64,000 bases of DNA, taken from assembly GCA_003194525.1 (NCBI GenBank), contig NBIV01000255.1:60849-124848 (forward strand), given 5' to 3'. Shown piece after piece: positions 11,483 to 22,655 of this stretch. The translations under genes were made by a program, and so were the position numbers. The first letter of the stretch is position 1. Every line of letters starts with the position of its first letter. A model generated the notes under the pieces. That model had not been told where the DNA came from. It ran no database searches and saw only the letters and a program-made list of their open reading frames with translations. This DNA comes from Gracilariopsis chorda (Eukaryota; Rhodophyta; Florideophyceae; Gracilariales; Gracilariaceae).

Positions 11483-14400
11483 TTATTTTGCAAGTTGACG
11501 AGCATAATCTGCTAATGATGATGATCTCGAAACATTATGACGAAGCTCCCGATACCCGTACGTGTTCGCAACTTTACAAACGTCGTCAGGGAGCGCACCG
11601 CTATTTTTCGCTCGCCATAATCTATGTACCACTGCTGCATTGTTCACCTGGGCACGTAAAAGTCTTCCGATGATGCTCACGATTGGGTTTTCAGAAGCAT
11701 TTGTTAAACAAAGCGAGGTTAGTGCGCGACTGAACTCGTCAACGCCACCTTTCAGGTGATTCCAATAGACTAGAACGGTCGGTCTTATCATACGAGCGGG
11801 TGGAAGTGTACCTTGCTGCCTGACCAGAGCTCGATACGCCTGGCTGAGGCTGTAGTAAGTTGCGTAAGAATGAAGATCTGTCGCATGCGACGATCTTAAC
11901 ATAAAATCGTATTCTTCAGGAATATGTCGGGCTTCTTTCCCAATCCAATTAAAGGCAGTTGCACGTATTTCTGCTAATATATAGCTATAACTTGAAATTA
12001 TCGACGGAACAAACTCAATAAGAGCGACATAAATTATCTCTCCCATTCCACAGTTACTTCCTTTGGCTACAACAAAGCACACAGTTTTCGTTTGAAGGCA
12101 CATGGCATGGTGCAAGCATTGTAGTCCGTATTCTGTTGATGGAACCAGGTCATGAAATACCTCTGCAGCATCTGCACTGCGCCCAACCTCACGAATAAAA
12201 TTTGCAGCACCGTATCTACGTCGGACATTTCTTGCAGATTCGATAGTACGCAAAGCGCTCATGGTCTTGACCTCCAAAGGAAATACTGTGCGACATTGTT
12301 CATCATCAATGTAAACCATTAAACCGTCTGGACTGTCGGAAACCATTGCATCAAATCGCGACGCGACCAGCCCTACCGTCCTAATGTAGTCCACGACAAG
12401 TTTGCGTTCTCCTTGATTCACCGTTATTGAACTCCATTCTTTGACATGAGAGCAATCAAAAAACTGCGGTAGTGCCTTAAGGACCTGTGCCTCATTGAAT
12501 GTACCTTCCTTCATTCCAGCCGTGCTGACAAGCGGTTTCATCACCCAGGACTCTAACGACCTGCTGTACAAGTCTTCCCGTAGCTTCTACATTTCGGCCT
12601 GCGTTTACTGCTCCTCCGAAAGGGGCTCCGAGATAGTTTCATGTAGCGCAACAGCTCCGCTTTGAACATCAGCTTGCAGCTTGATGATCTTGTCAATGAC
12701 TTTCCCTTTTCGTAGTGCGCCAGAAAGGGAACAACCAATACGGTTCATGGCTGACAAAAGGTCTACTTTTGTCTTCCTGTTTAGTTCTGCAACGGTAGAG
12801 GACAAGAGAAAAGCCTTAGTTTCCTGAAATGGACTTTCTGCAGTAGCAGACGCAGTATTCATATTAAGAACTTCACATAGACTTTGGAAGCGCAATTGTA
12901 AAACGCTCTTAGCCTCTTCGGAACTTTCCGGGAAACGTGACATACCGTATCCTGTTAGCGTACCCCGCACATGCTCCGCTAACGCCCGGATATTGATCTC
13001 ATAGTTGTTTGCAAGAACGCGAAGAAAATTGCTCGTTGTTCGCGAAGTATACTGAAAGGCCTTTGCCAAAAACCATCCAGGATCTTCGGATTGCAGCACG
13101 GTGATTTCAGTCATCCCAGCGAGTACTTGTGCCACTTTTGATCGGGATTGATAGGGTAGAAGGACGCCGTTTTGGTATGGGGTGACATTGTGCTCTGCAA
13201 CTCTCTCATACACACGATGAAATTCTTCAAGATGTTCCCGGCACTTGAATAATCTGAATCCGGTCTTCGGTATTAGCTTGAACTTTGATGCTTTAAACAT
13301 TTCATCGTTGTTGTGGTAAACAGCAGCAACACGCCCACTATAACTCTCCCGGTAGACAATAGCCTCCACTGGGCGGCCAGAGACAGTTTGAGGCTTACGT
13401 CGGGCTGAGTAAACTGCACGACTGCCCTTTTCACTCAATTCAACACCCTTATGCCGTTTCCGTAATGGTCTGTCGCCGAAAATGAATGGATAGTCCAAAG
13501 AGCGTTTGCGTGTGCCAAGCACAGTAGAACCCAGTCTGTCATTCAGAAAGTCAATTGCGCATTGATGACTATAACCACGATCAGCGGCAAATTTATGGTC
13601 AGTCATCGGTCGAATAGGCCCCGTGGTTGGTACCCCTTCAAGCAATCGTATGAGTCTCTCCCATATATCGATTGACTTTTCACCTGTTCGTGAATAGTGA
13701 CTGGCAAGAAAGACAGGGTTCAGAGCAGAACAAATTGCATTGTTGACTGGACCTAATGCCTTTTTCGGATTGTTCACGTGACTCATTGCCGTCAATTGGG
13801 CTACAGCTCTAGATCGTAATCTCTGATGATCTTCGTCGAGACTGAGAATTGTCTGTTGCGAGATTAACAAGAAAAGCCTATTGATTGCAGCAAAATCGTC
13901 TTCCAACTCCGTCACCAAAGAGTTCGCTCGGAGGGGTATATTTGACCAACCACTACCACACTGGTCTACTCGCTGTCTTCTGCCAACAGTACAGCAGAGC
14001 GCAGACCACACTTGGTTGTATCGTTCTCCATTTATGCCAATCTGAAAGAGAAACTCTTTGTTTTCCCGGGAGGTCATGGTAGAAACACATGAAAAATAAG
14101 AAGCTGCAAGAATATGCAGAATTATGAGTCCTTTCAGCTCAACTGAGGTGGTGCTCTCTTGCCTTCTTGCTTTCAAAACTCTGTTCACATTCGTGGCTAT
14201 CTTTGCCAATATGTATTCTGGTAGAAAAACGTCAAATATAGCTAGGCGGGAAAGATCACATTCAATAACGCCTCTCTTGTCTTCTGATACCTCCCTTATT
14301 TCTTTCGTTACGCTTCGAAGAATTGCGTTCGCTTCATAAACAAATTGGCGACCAAGTTGGACATTGATTCCGTCAACATCTATCTCGATCGAATCAAAAG

Positions 14401-14530
14401 GAGAGGAATATGTCCAGTCTTTCAACCCTTGTCCAAGATTGCCTCTATTGCTACCATCAGTACTGTTTGAATTATTCTCCGGCTCTAAGACATCATTGGA
14501 ATCCAAGCTGAAATCCATGGTGCAGTCCAT
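11483..14530 (-). pseudogene. transposase joined to PD-(D/E)XK nuclease-like segment (broken)
   Basis: One frame runs from ATG 14530 to 11483, interrupted only by TAA at 12605-12607 and TAG a few codons on. The first 641 residues contain a CGSGWSNIPLR segment, ADRGYSHQCAIDFLNDRLGS, FIFGDRPLRKRHKGVELSEK, then VEAIVYRESYSGRVAAVYHN, a pattern I associate with DDE transposases of protists. After the stops, about 362 residues begin with a segment suggesting a YqaJ-like PD-(D/E)XK nuclease (GTFNEAQV, DSPDGLMVYI, FPLEVKT) and end with VYWNHLKGGVDEFSR, which resembles the GGVD motif near the end of piggyBac-type transposases. So the nuclease-like block seems to sit inside or next to the C-terminal transposase part. 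Catalytic residues cannot be assigned with certainty. Confidence 0.65.
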
Positions 14531-14562
14531 CTCGTTGCTGAATAGTGATGACCAGAGGTCTT

Positions 14563-15030
14563 CTACGGCAACAGTACGTGCTTCAACAGCATTTGATGTT
14601 TTGTACTGAGTATTGTCATTTGTTCTGTTGTCGAACTCCGCTTTAAGGAGGCGAATTCTTCTTCGGGTATAACATGATTGTGATTACGTTGCTCGGTTTG
14701 TGACAGACTTGAAGAACTTTCTGACTCGTTAATGTCGAGATTGTTGTACTCAAATGAAGGGTCATCATCGCTATTGAAGGAATCATTTGCAGTAGATTCA
14801 ATACTGTTGATGAATTGCTGAAGATTTTGTTCTGAAACGTTTGAAGGCAGTACTGCAAGACCATTTTCTGGAGCGCTTTTGTCAGAAATATTAAAGGGAA
14901 TTGGAGACAAGCTGTTCTGGATGGGTGAGGATAGTGACTGCTGATCATGTGCTTCAGATGTACTGTTTTGCGAGATGGTTAAGTGATCTTGTGAACCAGA
15001 ACAACTGGATTTCTTGAGAGGGCTTGGCAC
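14563..15030 (-). pseudogene. probable N-terminal Ser/Asn-rich part of the long-TIR transposase
   Basis: A 155-residue frame from ATG 15030, rich in Ser, Asn, Gln and Glu (SSSSLSQTEQRNHNH), ends just upstream of the main transposase frame and in a different phase. It starts right inside the right TIR, where the transposon's gene would be expected to begin, so I read it as the disordered N-terminus separated by a frameshift. No domain is recognised. It could instead be a chance ORF. Confidence 0.4.
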
Positions 15031-15059
15031 AAATGTGTCAACTTTACGTCAACTCATTT

Positions 15060-15285
15060 TGAACGATGATGAAGGGCACGAAACTGGCCAAAGTTTCGTA
15101 GAAGAGCCAAAAAGCCCGTCTAGTCAAGCTCATTCCAGGGTGACATGCTGGGTGAATTCACCCACGGTCGGTGATGATCACCCAAGCATCGCGCACCGTC
15201 ACCGACGCAGGGTGCAGTGGGACCGAATCACCCAGTGCACCCAAAAAATACGGTGACGAAAATTCGTCACCCAGGTGTCACGGGG
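15060..15285 (-). repeat. right long TIR
   Basis: The inverted counterpart of 10697-10924, including the GGTGACGAA-type hairpin and the GGTGA motif cluster. Small ORFs that read across both TIRs (RVTCWV...RRRVQWDRIT) are translations of this shared DNA, not genes. Confidence 0.9.
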
Positions 15286-15380
15286 AGAACGAGTCGTACT
15301 TTGCAAACTTCACGTGTTTTCTTATTTACAAAATTCATAAACTCATCTTAACACCACCCCGTACTACAATGGTTTACACA

Positions 15381-15858
15381 TGTATGAGGGGGGTGTTTTT
15401 GATTGACAGGAGGCGTTGCGACAAAAAATCCCCTTGCAAGCCCCCTTCAGTGCATGTAATTTTCACGCCTCCCCGCCAATCAAAAAATTCAGCAGCAGCA
15501 GCAAAGCTCAGAGCTCATTGTCTGCAGCTGCATCTTGACTGCCGCAGCTGCCAAGTGGCTGGCACTTCAGCAGTGCCGGCCACACCGCTGCACAGTGGCT
15601 GGAACTGCAGTTGTTTTTGTGGTGCTAGCCGATTACAGTCTACTGTACTCTACATACACAACTGCAGTGCCAGCCAATCAACAACGCGGGAGCGCTCAAC
15701 TACAAATCTATTCCATATTCACTCTCAGCGCCGTAGCCCACATTGGGTTGTAGGCCGTTTGCGAGCGATAGCGAGCAGAAACAGCCTGGAGATCCCTCAA
15801 AGCCACCCCTATTCAGCCGGGCGCAGCGCCGCCCGTGGCCAAAGGCCGCTTCTACTTG
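15381..15858 (+). mobile_element. short non-autonomous Helitron I
   Basis: It starts TGTATGAGGGGGGTG and ends with a GC hairpin (GTGGCC-AAA-GGCCGC) followed by TTCTACTTG and a T. The same 5' start and 3' hairpin-plus-CTTG end bound the two Helitrons downstream. A subterminal inverted repeat (GGAGGCGT ... ACGCCTCC) and a CAGCAGCAGCAGCAAAGC stretch are shared. It has no coding capacity. It is a rolling-circle element mobilised in trans, presumably by a relative of the 16035-22630 copy. Confidence 0.75.
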
Positions 15859-16061
15859 TAGAATGGCCCTAAGAATGGACGAAAGGTGACTGATTAATTG
15901 TAAAGGCAGTTCCAAATCTACTAACTGTAGTGACAAATACGCTACTACTTGTACACCTGTGATTTCATTAATGTCTGATTTTTCATGCATTTTCTTCAAG
16001 AATCTCAACACCCCCACTCTTAATGATTTAAAAGTGTATGAGGGGGGTGCTGTTGACTGAC

Positions 16062-16139
16062 GGGAGGCGTTGCGCCACAAATTCGCTTTGCACGCCCCCG
16101 TTTGCGCATGCAAAACGCCTATTTGGCGCAAAGCCTCCC
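16062..16139. repeat. 5' subterminal inverted repeat of Helitron II
   Basis: GGGAGGCGTTGCGCC at 16062-16076 faces GGCGCAAAGCCTCCC at 16125-16139 (one mismatch). Equivalent arms occur at the same distance from the start in Helitrons I and III. Confidence 0.75.
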
Positions 16140-16290
16140 CACCATTAAGAACATTCAGCAGCAGCAGCAGCAGCAAAGCGTTTAGTTAATTAGTTGCTGC
16201 TGCTGCATGTTGACTGTGCAATGGCTGCTGAATGGCTTGCAATACAATCAAATTGTAGTGCCAGCCACTCAGCAGCAAAACCCTGGCTGT

Positions 16291-16370
16291 GCATTCCGAC
16301 ACGTCGCAAATTGCACTGCACCAGTGCAGTGCATTCCGAGACGTGGCAAATTGCACTGCGCCACTGCAGT
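16291..16370 (+). repeat. 40-bp tandem duplication in Helitron leader
   Basis: Two adjacent 40-bp units starting GCATTCCGA(C/G)ACGT(C/G)GCA differ at a handful of bases. They lie in the non-coding part of Helitron II, in a region full of TGCAGTGC-type motifs. The stretch from about 16371 to 17092 upstream of the ATG holds no recognised gene. Confidence 0.75.
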
Positions 16371-17092
16371 GTATACTGAGGTTTCATTGCAGACTTGCTG
16401 CAACAGACTTATATACTGCACTGGCGCAGTGCCAAATGCATCTCGCTTGCTGACCCAAACCACTATTTTGCACCCCATTTCAGGCTGGCCAAAAGCGCAG
16501 TGTCGTAACCGTTTGCTACTTTGGGCACTGTTTTCTGGCCTGGGACCTAGGCAAGGCCGAGCTCGTGTGCAGGTCGCCACAAGAGTAACCCACTAAGTAC
16601 CACGGATCTGGGAAAGGTCAGGTGCTCCTCTGTGGTATACTGGTCGTTTGACGGCGATCAGGAAGTCTGAGGGTTTACCGGACCTATTACCAGCTTGCTG
16701 TGCAGGGCCCGGGGCGGCCGCCGTGTCGTACCTCTTGGGGCCGGAAAGCACACTTCGGTGTGTGAGTAAAGGCAGACCAATCCTTACAACAGGACGTGGG
16801 TTAAACATCAAAGGGCTTAAAAACGGGCTGGGCACACTCCGCCCGTCATAATCCAACAGGAGTGTGTGGAGAGTCCCTGTGCTGCGCACCACTGCATCGG
16901 GTAAATATAAGCCTTGCAGCAATTTTTATTAATTGCTGCATGCGAATAGGCCCGGTGGGTGCAAAGCAACAAACTGCAACCAGTTTTTCACTTTCAACTT
17001 TGTGTTTTATTGGGAATTACCCTGGAACTCTGGCAAATTTTTTAACGGTTTAAAAACATACAATTTTTATTTCTTTTCTTTGGTAGATATAA

Positions 17093-20000
17093 ATGAATAG
17101 AGGAGGCCGACTTCTGAACTCTGGTGGCGTCCGATCTAGCTCAGGAGGTGCCAGAGACAATTCTGGAGGTGCCAGGTTGAACGCAGGCGGTGCAAAACAA
17201 AACGCTGGTGGTCATCGCGTCGGCAGTGGTGGAGCACGGGCAGGATCTGGAAGACCCCGGCGAATACCAGCTCTTCCAGCTCCAGATGAGTTGGGAGTAC
17301 ATGAGAGCGGAGCTTACGTGCAAGGAACCATTGTTCCAGGCGTGGAAGAGGACGAAATTACTCCTGCACCTGCTTTGGTTGCAGCTGCAGATAGCACAAG
17401 CGCCGCTGGAGCCAGTGCGTCTGTTGCCACAGGTCTAACAACTTCATGCCCAATTCCTGGATTTATGGAGTTTGTGAGAAGCCTTCCAAGTCATATTCCA
17501 TCGCCCCCGATGCCTCCCCCTCTCCCACCGATGCCTGCAGAACAGATGCCGGTTGTGATGGAAGTAAAAGAGGATGAGATCATCCCTGCTCCTTCACAGC
17601 CACCGCTGTCACCACTGCCGCCACAGGAGCCTGCTCTGCCACAAGCTCAAGAAGAAGAAGAGAAGATGCCAGTCCCGATGGAAGTGGAAGAGGATGAGAT
17701 CACCCCGGCTCCCTCACACCCGCCGCCGCAACCTGCGCTGCCACAAGCTGAACAGGAATAACAACAGGTGCCCATTACGATGGAGGTGGAAGAGGGTGAG
17801 ATCCTATCGGCTCCCTCACACCAGCCGCAGTATCAGCCACAGCAACAGCTTGATACGACGATCATCCAGTGTGCTGGACGTCCAGATTGAGGACTGTATC
17901 GCGTGTACTATGCGTGGGATACGGCGGCTGATGAAGCTTGGAATGATCCATCCATCCGTCCAAGGGTTCCAGAGTTTAAGTCGCTTTCCACTGCGGGTCA
18001 AAGGCGATGCGGAAGATGCGGCAAGCACGCACACACGCTCTCCTCCTGCCCGTACTGGAAATTGAGAATTAATAGCTGCAAGTACTGCGGATGCGTTTTG
18101 CTTGGCAATGAGACCAATGGAGTGTGCTGTGGAATGAAAAGAATGCCCGGGTGGGGCGTCACGTTCAGCAGAGGGCATAGCAGCGAGTTGATTCGCAGTA
18201 TTTATAGCCTGAGAGCCTTTCACAGCCATTTCTTCAACTTGAATACGCTCTTCGCTAAGATGCAAGCGTTCATGGACATGTCGTATGTGACGGGAGGCGG
18301 TCCCTCCTTTCTGAGACTTGAGAAAAACGCAGCTCTCGCTCTGCTCACGCAGAACCAGAACAACATGCGCTACAGCTTTCTGTGGGGTACTGGTCTGCCT
18401 TCCTTGGATCCCTCTCACTATGCGCGTGCCAATTTGCGTGCGTTCATTCAAGAAATCAACGTACGAGACATCGTGCCCAAGTTGTACGATGTTATCCAGC
18501 CCAAGCCAGACGTGGTGCATGAGCGGTACCGATCCATGCTTAGCACGCAACAACAACAAAATGCAGATACCGCCGTCGATATCAGCATGCAGGCAGCAGA
18601 AGAGGGAGTAGTCGTACGTGGTTACGAAGGAACCCGAAGTGCCACAGTCAGTGCTCCTCACGTAGGTGCTGGGCCTCTCCCTGAAGATGCTCCTGGTGAG
18701 GGGCTAACCATTAAGAGAACACTCGTCGTGGATCCGACTGACCTGTACCGATTGGAGTCTCAAGTACTGCGCTTGGTAGAAGGAACCGTAACAGAAGAGC
18801 AAGCCGTAGTGACGGCTGCTGCTGCTGCTAATGCTTGAGATGGGGCGACTGCAAATGCTGCAAACAATGCGCAAGTGCGGTACCGCCTTCTAAAACTGGC
18901 ATCCAAAATGGCAGAGAAAGGCAATTTCTCTCTGCTCTACCCGTACTGTGATCAGGACGAACCGTTTGACATCGGCGTGTTTCTGGAGGCAAAGAACTCA
19001 ACACAGCAAATCTCAGGTCTCAGCGTCAACGAGTGGAAGCTCCGAAAGCTCACCTGGGCTGAGAACGCGAAGAGACGACTGTACTCAGACAACATCCTTC
19101 TGAACAGTGGACGGTTGATGCAGATGTGGATGCTTCGCACCCACACAAACATTGAGGACATGCAAGTGCGTTTCCTGGAAAGAGAACAACGGGCACGCAT
19201 TGTACAAGAGCAAGAAATGCAACAAACACAACAGCAAACCGGTCATGTGCCACAATCCCAGTTCGTGCAAATGGGACACATCTTTCTGCCCGATGACTCA
19301 GTCAACTCAGCAGCATACTGGAAGAACAAGCGCATGGATGTACAGGCGATCGTGGCGCGGAGAGGACCGCCTTCTCTGTTCATTACAATCACCATGAACA
19401 TCTGGGGAGAGGACATCCAGCGTCTTGGGATGGACACCACCAATCGTGGCGCATTTACGGCACAAATTAACCGCCCTCAACCGTTTGACCGACCGGATCT
19501 GATTGGAAGGGTGTACAACCAGTACGCAAACGACTTCATGAAGGACTCGGAGAAGAACTCGGAGCAGATCTTTGGATTGAAGTGCCTGGGGCTTGCATCA
19601 AAGCTCGAGTTTCAAGAGCGCAATGTGCCTCATCACCACATGCTCGTGTGGCTCGAAGGAGGCGTGATTGAAGACGTTGATGTGATCGACGAGCTCATTC
19701 GTGCAGAACTTCCCCTTCAAGGCGAAGACGACGCGTTGCGTGCTCTCATTCGTTCCATGCACAGGCACCGCCACTCCATTTATTGCCGGAATCGCGCTGG
19801 GCAGTGCAAGTTTGGATACAACAGCAATATGATTTTGCCGGAGACGTACATTGAAGAAGGCAGGAATCGCGTTATTTACCGCAGAAGAAGGCAAGAAGAC
19901 CTCAGGATTGTGCCGTACAACCCAACTCTGACCAAGAATTACTGCTCTCATATCAACGTAGAACGCACGCAAGGAGGGGGCGCAGTGGCTTATCTGATGA

Positions 20001-22503
20001 AGTACGCGTTTAAGCAGCCCAAAGCTCAGGAGGTGGTGCTCAATGTGAGTGATGCTAACGATACAGGCACACACAACGAGCAGCAACAAGAGCCACAGGT
20101 GCAGAACGACATTCATGCATACATGTGAGCGCGTGTGGTGGGCGCCGTCAATGCAGCTTGGAGACTTTTCGAGTTTCGACATGTTCACATCGTACCAAAC
20201 GTAGAGCGACTGGCCATTCACTTGGAAGGAGAGCGCACATTTCTGCTGAGAGGTCCAAACCAGCTCTTTTCTGCATCACAGCCGTCTACACTGGAGAGAT
20301 ACTTTGCAAGGCCCGAAGCATACGCGAACCTCCATTACCTTTCGTACTTTGAAAAAGGGCGATTGTATCGCACGCTTACTGCCCGCGTGCTTAACCAATA
20401 CGACGGAGACAGCACTCAAGTGCCCACAGACGACTGCGATCTGCCCATGTGCGTGGTAGAGCGCACGGACGACGAGCAGTGCGTCGCAAGGATCAGAGGT
20501 GTTTCACCGTCGGACATTGAGCTCTTTGCTCTGCGCTTGCTGCTCATGAATCACGGCTCGAGCTCTTATGAAGACGCAAGGACTTTCAACGGACAGCAGT
20601 ATGGAAAGTATCGTGAAACTGCGATTGTAAGCGGACTGCTCGCGGACGGATCCGAGTTTGATATTGCATTCCAAGAAGCAGTGCAGATATACAGCACGCC
20701 CTCCGAGCTACGACGTCTGGTTGTCACACTATACCAACAAGGCGCAGACCCAGAAAAAATGGCCGTCGAAAACTGGGAGGCACTACGTAGCGACATACAT
20801 ACAGGAGATGAGCAGAAACGAAAGCAAGAAATGTACCGACGTGTGGTGGAGATCTCAGACCGGCACGGTGGGCGACTGCTTCGAGATCACAGCTTCTTCT
20901 CCCAACATCTACAGCAGAACCATGCAGCATTGACTGAGGCGAATCGAGCTACAACATCTCGAAACGCGCAAGTGGTGCGAAATTCGTCAACTTTGCAGTC
21001 AAGGTATGCCACCTTAAAACCTAGCCAAAGAAAAGTCATTGACACCGTCATTGCCGCATTGCAACAACAACAGGCGCTGCAGGAGCGAACAACCACTCCT
21101 GGAAACGTATTCTTGGTGCAAGGATCCGCAGGAACCGGAAAGACATACGTGCTCAACCTCCTTCGTGATATCGCTAAGTCGGAAGGAATGCTCGCTGAAA
21201 TGACTGCTACAACAGGCATTGCAGCTTTGTTCTAAGAAGGTGGCCGCACTTTAAATAGCCCGCTCGGACTGGTGTAGCTGATAGGGACAGCACAAGCAGC
21301 ACTACAGCCACTTTGTCAAAGTACGGTCCCCGATCTCAACGTGCAGAACTGCTACGCGAAATACAACTGCTCGTCTTGGATGAGGCGTTCATGCTCTCAC
21401 GAAAGCTTTTCGAACTCATGGATGCGTTGCTCAAAGATCTTCGCTGCAGTGGAATGGAAAACCCGCCTCCGTTTGGGGGCTTGACCATCGTTCTATCCGG
21501 CGACTACTCCCAACTGCTTCCAGTGGTGCCGCAGGTGTACATGTAGGCCGAGCCAAGTGGAAATGTGAGACGAGTGTACACAAACATTCTCAACGAATTG
21601 CCGTGGAAGAGTGATCTGTGGACATTGTGCTTGGTTCAAGTGCTGTAACTCACGGAACAAGTACGCCAAGCCGATGATCCGGCATTTGCGTCGCTGGTAC
21701 GTTCCATTGCACGAAAAAAAATATCCAACAACGCTCCACTACCACTCAGATTTACCGGTGGCATGCAAACTGCCTACCAATTCCTGTGGAAGTGGCTCAC
21801 AACACGACGCAAGGAGGATGTGGATCTCAGCAAAATGCTCATTGCCTCCACAAACCAGTTGGTCGACGAACATAATGCAGCAGCGCCAGATCTGTTTCCT
21901 GGTGATCGCTTCACTCTTCCGTCAGCGACAGCCGTGCAACCTGATGGTCTACAGAACTCACAGCCCGACGTCATCAATACCTTTGTTTCCGAGTTTGCAT
22001 ATCAGTATGCACCTCATAGCTTGGATTTGAAGATTGGTGTGCCAGTTATGGTCATTCGGAACGTGCTGTATCTGGCTGTAGTCAACGGAAAGCTGTTTGT
22101 AGTCGTGCGTGTCAATCAGTTTACGATGCAGGTGGCTCGATTCGACGAGAACGGACAGGTACTGGAACGACAGCTCCTGCATCGTATCGACTTCAAGTTT
22201 TCTTTCGCAGACATTTGCATCATTCGAAAGCAGTTCCCCATTCGTCTCGCGTTTGCAGCTACCATTCAAAAAGGACAGGGAAAGACGTTGGATGGCTTGG
22301 TTGTGTATATGCGATCCAACTTCTTTTGCGCCGGTCAGCTGTATGTCGCATTGTCGCGCGTTCGACGGAACGACCATGTGCTGCTCCTGCATGACCCGCA
22401 GCTTACATCCGCAAATGCGCACACAATTTATCTCATGCCTGTGGCCATTGCCAACCCAGTGCTGCCTGAAGCCATTCAGTTCTGCATCTCTCCACAACCA
22501 TAA
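17093..22503 (+). pseudogene. Helitron Rep/helicase polyprotein (broken)
   Basis: One frame from ATG 17093 carries, in order: a Gly-rich N-terminus with SGGAR-type repeats; three EDEI(I/T)PAPS-type repeats; a Cys-rich segment (CGRCGKHAHTLSSC, CKYCGC); the Helitron_like_N block (GPPSLFITITMNIW) with HUH motif PHHHMLVWL; the Rep tyrosine motif VAYLMKYAFK; and a PIF1-type helicase with Walker A GSAGTGKTY, Walker B LLVLDEAFM, LSGDYSQLLPVVP, and the C-terminal QKGQGKTL and QLYVALSRVRR. Rep nicks and joins the element during rolling-circle transposition and the helicase unwinds it. Breaks: stops at 17759, 17888, 18836, 20126 and 21233, an in-frame TAG soon after, a frame change between about 21236 and 21313, then stops at 21544 and 21646. 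Domain order is complete and the motifs are intact, so it decayed recently. Confidence 0.9.
17347..17830 (+). repeat. acidic/Pro-rich coding repeat in Helitron N-terminus
   Basis: A repeat with core M-E-V-(K/E)-E-(D/G)-E-I-x-x-A-P-S occurs three times, near 17558, 17678 and 17780, each followed by Pro/Gln-rich linker; a fourth, partial copy (VEEDEITPAP) lies near 17344. The part is probably disordered. I know of no function. Confidence 0.65.
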
Positions 22504-22591
22504 TCATATTTCTTGCGTTCTTCATTTATTGAATTAAACTACTTGCTTTTCTCGTTTTTCCTCACCGCTGTTTATCACTACTCAACCGCAA

Positions 22592-22630
22592 CGCGCAGCG
22601 CCACCCGCGGCCGAATGCCGCTTCCTCTTG
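22592..22630 (+). repeat. 3' terminal hairpin of Helitron II
   Basis: GCGGC-CGAAT-GCCGC followed by TTCCTCTTG. It matches the ends of Helitrons I (to 15858) and III (to 23088); outside the CTTG the three loci are unrelated, which fixes the 3' border. Confidence 0.8.
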
Positions 22631-22655
22631 TCTCTCAACTTTAAGTATTTGTTCA

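Larger units (their letters stand above)
10697..15285 (-). mobile_element. DNA transposon with ~225-bp TIRs and nuclease-fused transposase
   Basis: A 4.6-kb unit bounded by long inverted repeats, starting CCCCATGACACTTGGGTGACG on the left and, read inward on the minus strand, CCCCGTGACACCTGGGTGACG on the right. The interior carries one long minus-strand coding region in pieces. Flanking bases give no clear target duplication (ATAA on the left, AGAA on the right), so the outer edge may be off by a base or two. I cannot name the superfamily. Large elements encoding a DDE protein plus a YqaJ-type nuclease are known to me only vaguely (ISL2EU- or Kolobok-like groups). Confidence 0.8.
16035..22630 (+). 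mobile_element. Helitron II, carrying the Rep-helicase gene
   Basis: A 6.6-kb unit with the same TGTATGAGGGGGGTG start and the 3' hairpin GCGGC-CGAAT-GCCGC ending CTTG before T. Helitrons usually end CTRR and insert between A and T; this family ends CTTG|T. The coding region at 17093-22503 has Rep and PIF1 helicase domains but is broken. It lies in the same orientation as, and within 25 bp of, Helitron III. Confidence 0.85.

Noticed and set aside
15014..15256. ORF ending in an Arg-rich, QWDRIT-containing segment, with a twin at 10726-11022
   Set aside because: Both are translations of the two arms of the long TIR; the similarity is at DNA level and no start context or domain supports a gene.
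15487..15510. CAG repeats as a microsatellite locus
   Set aside because: They are short and recur at the same place in all three Helitrons, so they are part of that family.
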